Below are positions 1-4,476 of a DNA stretch of 7,023 nucleotides, in pieces. The DNA comes from Candidatus Aminicenantota bacterium (GTDB lineage: Bacteria; Acidobacteriota; Aminicenantia; Aminicenantales; Aminicenantaceae). The notes under the pieces were generated by a model. The model was not told the DNA's origin, did no database searches, and was given only the letters and a program-made list of their open reading frames with translations. The position numbers were made by a program, and so were the translations under genes. Numbering within the stretch: the stretch's first letter is position 1; each line of letters starts with the position of its first letter. The stretch covers positions 1 to 7,023 of the forward strand of contig JAGLRY010000010.1 of NCBI GenBank assembly GCA_023135995.1, read 5' to 3'.

Positions 1-171
1 CTTCGTTGTAGCTCATTCGAGGTAGTTCACTACATCTTCATGAGCCACTGCCTCAACCTTTGTGTAAGGGTGGGGTGGGTTGGCCTCGGTCCGTGAATAA
101 TTCAGATAAGATGTTACGCGGATCCAATAACTGAAAGGACCGTTTGGGAAACGGTCCCTACAAAATATAAT
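1..171. other. Intergenic 3' flank of the rdhA-like gene; no gene seen
   Basis: I find no supportable gene here. On the minus strand the frame of the upstream rdhA-like gene stays open for 52 codons after its TAG stop, to a TGA at 13-15, but the peptide has no recognisable motif and contains the terminator-like hairpin, so I treat it as noncoding. Nested inverted repeats lie near the left edge: GCTCAT (11-16) pairs with ATGAGC (40-45), and inside it GTAG (22-25) pairs with CTAC (30-33). They may belong to an element that continues outside the window. Confidence 0.5.
137..157 (-). terminator. Hairpin, probable terminator of the rdhA-like gene
   Basis: A perfect 9-bp stem (137-145 with 149-157) closes a 3-nt loop, starting 15 nt beyond the stop of the leftward gene. 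Read on the minus strand, the stem is followed by TTTCAGTTATT, which is only moderately T-rich, so it is an imperfect intrinsic terminator. On the plus strand no T tract follows, so it should act on the rdhA-like transcript only. It could instead be a copy of a dispersed short palindromic intergenic repeat; its minus-strand left arm begins GTAGGGACC, resembling such elements in other genomes. Confidence 0.55.
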
Positions 172-1539
172 CTAATCTTCAACCCAGAAATTGGCGTTCC
201 CTTTTAGATTGTCGATGTTTCCGAATCCAACCTGTTTGTCTAACTGGGATAAGAAGCTGTGAAGAGGAGCTACTGGGAGAGCTGCAATAGAGGTTGACAA
301 CCGGTGAGGCCAAGTGTCGACCTTATTATAGGGGCAAGCCGTGATACAATTGGCGCAATCTGATCCGTTATCTCTCCAGAACTGAATGCATTTTTCAGGA
401 TCGATATACCACTTCAGGGCTCCTGGGTTGTTGGAAATCGTTTTTCCCTCGAGAGTAGGCTCTCCATCGGAAATTGCCTTAGAAGAGCAGGCATCTGCAC
501 AACGCTTGCAGTTTTTACAGAATTCCCAGGCGCCAAAAACTATCGGTGGATCGGGTTTGATCTCGAGTTCAGTGAAGACTTTGACCAATCTCACCCGGGG
601 GCCGAACTCCCGTGTGATCAGCATGCCATGGCGCCCTAACTCGCCCAAACCTGCAGCTACAGCGTAAGGAATGCTTAGGGAGACATCGTTTCCATTGGCA
701 AATGCCCTGTAGCCTAAAGCACGTATAAAAGTTGCCACCGAGTATCCGACCTCACACATGTGAGAGTATCCCAATCCAGTGGCCGCACCTTCGAGCGATG
801 AGGGGGAAAGAGCAATCGTTCTGTAATCCATCTCAACGGCAATAACCACGGCTGACTTGGGTTCGAAAGGAAACTCAGGAGTGAAAATCTCATATTCGGG
901 TGGCCCCTCTTGTCTAGATTCGCCTTCGAATTTTTCTTTGATCAGTTCGGAATAGGTCCAAAGGGGGTTGTAGTCTGTAATGCCAACAAGGCTGGCTCCA
1001 AGATATCTGGCCGCTTTTTTGATTTTTTTACTCGCATCGGCTGCATCCTTAAAAGTGACTTTTTGCTTCCGCACATGTTCATCCCAAGCATAGGCCATCG
1101 AATGGGGCTGCCCACCTTCGCTTCCTGAGGCGAATTTATGATCCACAGCCCAGGCCGCCTCGTCCAGAGCTTCATCCAGTTGTGTCCAACCTTTGTTTTT
1201 CCGTAGTTCATCGAGGCTCGTTCTATCGACGGATGATTCGACTTTCTGGACGAACTCAAAGTCCCAGAGCTGACGCGAAAAGATCGTGTTTTTTTGCGGC
1301 ATTCGTTTGCATTTGTCCGTTAGCCGCAGGGGATTGTCTTTGATGTCTAGAAACAATGAAGCTGGGGCGGTTTTTGTGGCAACATATTTGTCGGGAGCGG
1401 CATGTCCTGTTGCACTCAACAGTGCCCCGGATGCTGTTGCCGCTGCACTCATTGTTATGAACTGCCGGCGGTTCATCTTTATCGTCCCAGATTGCTCGAT
1501 CTTGGTTGCTATTTTGGCGTGATGTACTTCCTTCTTCAT
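172..1539 (-). CDS. Reductive dehalogenase catalytic-subunit homologue (RdhA-like), Tat-exported, corrinoid/4Fe-4S
   Basis: Members of this family use a corrinoid and two 4Fe-4S clusters to cleave carbon-halogen bonds, often as terminal oxidoreductases on the outer face of the cytoplasmic membrane. From the chosen start the product is 455 aa, normal for RdhA. A twin-arginine signal (RRQF at residues 24-27, then an Ala/Ser-rich hydrophobic stretch) ends near GHA-AP (about residue 48). The family segment PYAVAAGLGELGRHG lies at about residues 291-305. Cluster motif 1 is C341-x2-C344-x2-C347-x3-C351, followed by Ser rather than the usual Pro; motif 2 is C384-x10-C395-x2-C398-x3-C402-Pro. The open frame extends to an ATG at 1572, but the ATG at 1539 has an AAGGAGG 8 nt upstream and is preferred; a third ATG at 1476, just before RRQF, lacks such a site. 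No membrane-anchor gene (rdhB) is visible. A ferredoxin-like epoxyqueuosine reductase (QueG) is the nearest alternative, disfavoured by the Tat signal and length. Substrate unknown. Confidence 0.88.
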   Translation of the reverse strand: MKKEVHHAKIATKIEQSGTIKMNRRQFITMSAAATASGALLSATGHAAPDKYVATKTAPASLFLDIKDNPLRLTDKCKRMPQKNTIFSRQLWDFEFVQKVESSVDRTSLDELRKNKGWTQLDEALDEAAWAVDHKFASGSEGGQPHSMAYAWDEHVRKQKVTFKDAADASKKIKKAARYLGASLVGITDYNPLWTYSELIKEKFEGESRQEGPPEYEIFTPEFPFEPKSAVVIAVEMDYRTIALSPSSLEGAATGLGYSHMCEVGYSVATFIRALGYRAFANGNDVSLSIPYAVAAGLGELGRHGMLITREFGPRVRLVKVFTELEIKPDPPIVFGAWEFCKNCKRCADACSSKAISDGEPTLEGKTISNNPGALKWYIDPEKCIQFWRDNGSDCANCITACPYNKVDTWPHRLSTSIAALPVAPLHSFLSQLDKQVGFGNIDNLKGNANFWVED

Positions 1540-1547
1540 CGGAGAGC

Positions 1548-1554
1548 CCTCCTT
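1548..1554 (-). promoter_or_regulatory. Ribosome binding site that sets the rdhA-like start
   Basis: Minus-strand AAGGAGG lies 8 nt before the ATG at 1539-1537. It falls inside the longer open frame beginning at 1572, so that longer start would place a near-perfect Shine-Dalgarno sequence within coding sequence. This is the main reason for shortening the gene by 11 codons. Confidence 0.75.
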
Positions 1555-1575
1555 ACCTGAGAGTAGTATCATCTC

Positions 1576-1598
1576 TAACCTGTACTATTCATAGGTTA
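1576..1598. promoter_or_regulatory. Dyad TAACCT-N11-AGGTTA, candidate operator
   Basis: Perfect 6-bp inverted arms (1576-1581 and 1593-1598) are separated by 11 nt, between the candidate rdhA-like promoter and its start codon. The geometry suits a dimeric regulator binding in the early transcribed region, or a small 5' leader hairpin. No regulator can be named from the sequence. Confidence 0.3.
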
Positions 1599-1612
1599 AA
1601 AAATCCTCTATA

Positions 1613-1641
1613 AGAATAGTAAATTATTAAATGTTAGACAA
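1613..1641 (-). promoter_or_regulatory. Candidate sigma70-type promoter for the rdhA-like gene
   Basis: On the minus strand TTGTCT (1641-1636) is followed after 17 nt by TATTCT (1618-1613). Each box matches its consensus at four of six positions. Transcription would begin near 1605, giving a leader of roughly 65 nt. The surroundings are very AT-rich, so chance matches are likely. Confidence 0.28.
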
Positions 1642-1721
1642 GACAAAATAAGGGCGCATATAAAATACTTAAACTTATTTCTCGATTCTACGAAAATTTG
1701 GGATGTTTCAGTGAAAATAGG

Positions 1722-1751
1722 TGGACAAAATTGACTGGAAGGGTCTAATAT
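1722..1751 (+). promoter_or_regulatory. Candidate sigma70-type promoter for the M24-fold gene
   Basis: TGGACA (1722-1727; five of six consensus positions) is followed after 18 nt by TAATAT (1746-1751; four of six). This would start transcription near 1758, about 60 nt before the ATG. A TTGACT at 1731-1736 is a better -35 by eye but has no -10 at proper spacing. The heptamer GGTGGAC occurs at 1720-1726 and again at 1770-1776, which may be chance. Confidence 0.3.
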
Positions 1752-1805
1752 AAAAACCACATGTATCTCGGTGGACGGCAGACAGAATGGTACCTTATTA
1801 AATAG

Positions 1806-1810
1806 AGGAG
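1806..1810 (+). promoter_or_regulatory. Ribosome binding site of the M24-fold gene
   Basis: AGGAG lies 9 nt before the ATG at 1820 and supports that start. Confidence 0.7.
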
Positions 1811-1819
1811 AGTGAAACT

Positions 1820-3199
1820 ATGAAGCTTACAAGATTATCGAGTGTATTTTGTCTAATAATCATGGTATTGGGTTTTGGAGGGAAGGAGTGGGCGCAGATC
1901 ATTCCAATCGAAGACAGCAAGAACATTTTGCCGATGCGGGAGCGGGTCAAACTGATGCAGAAGTGGTGGGACTGGAAGAAAAAGAATGTTCTTCCTATGG
2001 TGATGCGCGAGCAGGGGATTGACATGTGGATCGTCCGGAACAATGAGGCCGATTTGTATTACAACAACGAAGGACCTGTTTATACTCTGCTGTTACCAGC
2101 CAATCATGAAGGGATGGCCTATCCAAGCCAACATGTATCGCCACTTTCTCAACGAATCCCCAAGTTCATGATGTTTTATGACACCGGCAAAAAGATCGAA
2201 TATGTGGAACCCAAGGATTATCCTCACATCACAAAACTTGTGGCGAAACGGGACCCCAAGAAAATCGCCATCGGTTTGCACAATAATGAAGACATGCTGA
2301 AAGCTCTTGGGAAAGAATACGCGGCCAGATCCATTGATTCCTGGACTCTTGGCGTCCGATGGCTGGAGACCATGTGCCCTGAGATGATCAGTGTGTACAG
2401 CCACGTGCAGAGAATTGCCAATGAGGTGATCGCCGAAGCGTATTCGAACAGAGTCATAACTCCCGATGTGACCACAACGGATGACCTGAATTGGTGGATC
2501 CGCCACAAATACTTGGAGCTGGGTCTGGAGACGGAAAACCATCCCTCGATCAGTGTCCAGAGAAACGATGAAAACCTGGCCAAGTACGACGACCCTCCGG
2601 AATATTTTCACATGGGCCGGACGCGTAATGGTGTAAATGTCGTCATCAGACGCGGTGATGTTGTGAGCTGTGACACAGACCTCTTCCTTCTAGGTCTGGT
2701 CACCGATTCGCATCAGCATGCGTATGTATTAAAGAAAGGCGAAACCGATGTCCCTGAAGCCTTGAAAGAAGTATTGCGGAAGGTCAACCGGATTCAAGAT
2801 CTTTTCCGGAAGGAATTTAAGGTCGGGCGAACTGGGAAAGAGATCGTCGCTGCATCCAATAAGATCCCGCGGGAAGAGGGGATCATCGAGTCGGAATTGG
2901 GGTTTCATCCTCCTCCGATGTTCATCCGGCGGTTTCTCCAAGGGGGGTACATGTTCGACCACAAGACCTATGTGGCCGGGATGACCTCTGGACCCGGGTA
3001 TTACCCGACATCCATCGTCACTAATGATCACAAACTCCACTACAATACTCTTTATGCGTTCGAACCGCATACCCGTGTGGTTGTGCCGGGTTGGAAGGAT
3101 GGCCTCGAGTTAGGGATCGGGCAGATCTCTGTCTTTACGGAGGACGGTTTGTTATACCTGGCAAGACCCCAAGAACACCAGTGGCACGTTATAAAATAG
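1820..3199 (+). CDS. Exported creatinase/Xaa-Pro peptidase-fold (M24 family) protein with incomplete metal site
   Basis: The 459-aa product has an N-terminal signal (residues 1 to about 26, hydrophobic stretch then EWAQ), so it probably acts outside the cytoplasm. Residues ~38-200 fit the creatinase N-terminal domain; ~200-445 fit the pita-bread M24 domain, whose active members are dinuclear-metal peptidases such as Xaa-Pro aminopeptidase and prolidase. The first two ligands are present: D285 and D296, spaced 11 residues as in the family. E415 (in FEPH) fits the first glutamate. The segment where the ligand histidine is expected reads AGMTSGPG (386-393), with no His. The second glutamate, normally just before the Val-Thr-Glu/Asp-x-Gly turn, is replaced: LGIGQISVFTEDG (431-443) has Gly434-Gln435. 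I therefore see the fold but not a complete catalytic site; it could be a non-catalytic homologue or use a changed chemistry. The next gene begins 91 nt downstream with no terminator evident. Confidence 0.8.
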   Translation: MKLTRLSSVFCLIIMVLGFGGKEWAQIIPIEDSKNILPMRERVKLMQKWWDWKKKNVLPMVMREQGIDMWIVRNNEADLYYNNEGPVYTLLLPANHEGMAYPSQHVSPLSQRIPKFMMFYDTGKKIEYVEPKDYPHITKLVAKRDPKKIAIGLHNNEDMLKALGKEYAARSIDSWTLGVRWLETMCPEMISVYSHVQRIANEVIAEAYSNRVITPDVTTTDDLNWWIRHKYLELGLETENHPSISVQRNDENLAKYDDPPEYFHMGRTRNGVNVVIRRGDVVSCDTDLFLLGLVTDSHQHAYVLKKGETDVPEALKEVLRKVNRIQDLFRKEFKVGRTGKEIVAASNKIPREEGIIESELGFHPPPMFIRRFLQGGYMFDHKTYVAGMTSGPGYYPTSIVTNDHKLHYNTLYAFEPHTRVVVPGWKDGLELGIGQISVFTEDGLLYLARPQEHQWHVIK

Positions 3200-3240
3200 A
3201 GTTCTTCCTCTTATAGATCATTGGGTCAAAGAGCAAAACT

Positions 3241-3258
3241 AAAGGAGTCATATCCTTT
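3241..3258 (+). other. Small inverted repeat between the M24-fold and GNAT genes
   Basis: AAAGGA (3241-3246) and TCCTTT (3253-3258) flank a 6-nt loop; with a bulged C the stem extends to ACT/AGT. No T tract follows, so it is a poor terminator. It could slow readthrough or shape the GNAT leader. The same AAAGGAG is too far from the GNAT start (about 45 nt) to serve as its ribosome binding site. Confidence 0.2.
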
Positions 3259-3290
3259 CAGTTATTCCATTCGATATAAATAGAGGAACA

Positions 3291-3788
3291 ATGAAGTATG
3301 AAATAATACCCATGACGGAATCTCATTGGGAGCCCGCACGCGCCATCTTTGAGGAGGGCTTGAATACGGGGGGCGCCTCCTTTGAGACATCCGTACCTTC
3401 ATGGGAGGAATGGAACGATACCCACCTTCCCGATTGCCGACTGGTTGCTTGGAGTGGAAAGGATATCCTCGGCTGGGCTGCTCTCAGCCCTGTATCTGAC
3501 CGCTGTGTTTACGCAGGCGTCGCTGAAGTCAGTGTGTATGTTGGAGAAACATACAGAGGGCTTGGCATTGGTTTTGATCTCCTTACCTCCCTGATTCAAG
3601 AATCCGAGAATAATGGTATTTGGACACTCCAGGCAGGGATATTCCCTGAAAACAAAGCCAGTGTGGACCTGCATCTTAAAAGCGGATTCAAGATCGTGGG
3701 AAAAAGGGAGAGGTTGGGAAAACTGAATGGTGTGTGGCGAGATGTCCTGTTTCTCGAACACCGAAGCACGAAGGTTGGTGTTGATTAG
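3291..3788 (+). CDS. GNAT N-acetyltransferase, phosphinothricin/methionine-sulfoximine acetyltransferase-like
   Basis: This 165-aa protein is full length for the single-domain GNAT enzymes that transfer acetyl from acetyl-CoA to an amino group of amino-acid-like compounds (phosphinothricin, methionine sulfoximine, and probably natural amino acids) in the cytoplasm. The match is strong along its length: GGASFETSVPSWEEW (27-41), GWAALSPVSDRCVYAGVAEVSVY (61-83), the acetyl-CoA pyrophosphate loop R89-G-L-G92-I-G94, then WTLQAGIFPEN (111-121), SGFK (131-134) and GVWRDVLFLE (147-156). A purine-rich GAGG sits only 4 nt before the ATG, a short spacing, but no better start is nearby. The gene appears self-contained; a T-run (3794-3800) follows but without a stem. 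The true substrate is unknown, and herbicide or antibiotic resistance should not be assumed. Confidence 0.9.
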   Translation: MKYEIIPMTESHWEPARAIFEEGLNTGGASFETSVPSWEEWNDTHLPDCRLVAWSGKDILGWAALSPVSDRCVYAGVAEVSVYVGETYRGLGIGFDLLTSLIQESENNGIWTLQAGIFPENKASVDLHLKSGFKIVGKRERLGKLNGVWRDVLFLEHRSTKVGVD

Positions 3789-3871
3789 CCGATATTTTTT
3801 CTTTTGTTCACTCTGTTATTAAGGGATTTCTTGTATAAAACTCAGAAAAATTCGACCAATTACAGGATTCT

Positions 3872-3890
3872 CTTCACTTTTAAGTTGAAG
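3872..3890. promoter_or_regulatory. Imperfect palindrome overlapping a candidate -35 box
   Basis: CTTCA-CTT (3872-3879) is the inverse complement of AAG-T-TGAAG (3882-3890) apart from one unpaired T, giving an 8-bp dyad around TT. It overlaps the candidate -35 of the regulator gene, where a bound repressor would block RNA polymerase. Confidence 0.3.
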
Positions 3891-3901
3891 CTTGCTATTA
3901 T
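3873..3901 (+). promoter_or_regulatory. Candidate sigma70-type promoter for the Lrp/AsnC-family gene
   Basis: TTCACT (3873-3878; four of six consensus positions) and TATTAT (3896-3901; five of six) are separated by 17 nt. The predicted transcript starts near 3908 and has an ~85-nt leader containing the TAATCT/AGATTA dyad. It could drive the regulator, the GWxTD gene and the following gene as one transcript. Confidence 0.35.
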
Positions 3902-3941
3902 ATAGACGTATTTTAAGTCAATCTGTCGTGAAAAGGCCATG

Positions 3942-3957
3942 TAATCTATACAGATTA
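3942..3957. promoter_or_regulatory. Palindrome TAATCT-N4-AGATTA, candidate autoregulatory operator
   Basis: A perfect 6-bp inverted repeat with a 4-nt centre lies 35 nt before the regulator start. A further half-site, AATCTGT (3920-3926), is the inverse complement of ACAGATT (3950-3956), so related half-sites recur about 23-30 bp apart. Lrp/AsnC proteins often bind short AT-rich palindromes in several copies upstream of their own gene; assignment to this regulator is inference. Confidence 0.4.
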
Positions 3958-3980
3958 TAAAGTTTGTGTTAAATTTATCC

Positions 3981-3987
3981 GGAGAGG
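3981..3987 (+). promoter_or_regulatory. Ribosome binding site that sets the Lrp/AsnC start
   Basis: GGAGAGG lies 5 nt before the ATG at 3993. The open frame could begin at a GTG at 3966, but that would place this site inside the coding sequence and has no comparable site of its own. Confidence 0.75.
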
Positions 3988-3992
3988 TCAAT

Positions 3993-4445
3993 ATGATCAG
4001 TGAACTGGAAAAAAAGATATTAAAATCCCTGAATGAAAATGCGAGAAAAAGCTTTCGCGAGGTGGCCAAGGAAGTGGGCACGTCCACAACCGCCATTTAC
4101 AACAATGTGAAAAAAATGGAAAAAAGTGGACTCCTCCAGGGTTATGTCCCAGCCGTGGATGAGGAACTTCTTGGCTTCACACTCACGGCCCTCATTGCTA
4201 TGCGTATCGGTCAAGGAAAGCTTTACAGTGTATATGATAAGGTTGTCAAATATCCTGAAGTGAGAGAGATTTATGATCTTACGGGAGAGTGGGATGCGAT
4301 CCTCGTGTGTTTCTTTAAAAAGCGGCGCGATCTCGACAATTTCTTGAAAACCAAGCTCAATCTCCCCCACATAGAGAGGGTCATGACGCACGTTGTCCTC
4401 AATGTGATCAAAGACGAAAAACGTGCCTTTATAGAAGCGCTGTAA
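3993..4445 (+). CDS. Lrp/AsnC-family transcriptional regulator
   Basis: The 150-aa product is the usual length and layout of this family: an N-terminal winged helix-turn-helix (residues ~2-50, helices in FREVAKEVGTSTTAIYNNVKKMEKSGLLQGY at 21-51) and a C-terminal RAM ligand-binding/oligomerisation domain (~61-148). The RAM signature Leu-Thr-Gly-Glu-Trp-Asp (96-101) precedes a beta strand, as in the family's TGxxD loop. Such proteins form dimers to octamers that bind DNA in response to amino acids or other small molecules. Two upstream dyads suggest autoregulation. The GWxTD gene starts only 31 nt after its stop, so the two are probably co-transcribed, and it is a candidate regulator of them. 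Ligand and target genes cannot be read from the sequence. Start chosen at the ATG with a good ribosome binding site rather than the upstream GTG. Confidence 0.9.
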   Translation: MISELEKKILKSLNENARKSFREVAKEVGTSTTAIYNNVKKMEKSGLLQGYVPAVDEELLGFTLTALIAMRIGQGKLYSVYDKVVKYPEVREIYDLTGEWDAILVCFFKKRRDLDNFLKTKLNLPHIERVMTHVVLNVIKDEKRAFIEAL

Positions 4446-4476
4446 AGAATCAAACACAAAGCTCATATTAGCGGAT

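Noticed and set aside
90..122. Weak stem TCCGTG/CGCGGA in the left flank
   Set aside because: Only six pairs including a G-T pair and a 21-nt loop; not distinguishable from chance.
13..171. Minus-strand frame staying open for 52 codons past the rdhA-like TAG stop, as possible stop readthrough or a 3' gene fragment
   Set aside because: The peptide has no family motif I recognise, it contains the terminator-like hairpin, and an open run of this size is not rare by chance. RdhA is already full length at the TAG.
942..1259. Second minus-strand frame overlapping the rdhA-like gene
   Set aside because: Shadow of the RdhA coding frame with no family features.
2093..2611. Minus-strand open frame of 172 codons inside the M24-fold gene
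   Set aside because: It lies entirely opposite a gene with clear family similarity, has no recognisable motif, and no ribosome binding site of note.
3291..3788. Calling the GNAT gene a herbicide or antibiotic resistance gene (bar/pat)
   Set aside because: The family similarity is good, but many such enzymes act on ordinary amino-acid analogues or have unknown substrates, and no mobile or resistance context is present.
3789..3860. T-run after the GNAT gene as an intrinsic terminator
   Set aside because: The T-rich stretch (3794-3800) is not preceded by a stable stem, so the terminator call is not supported.
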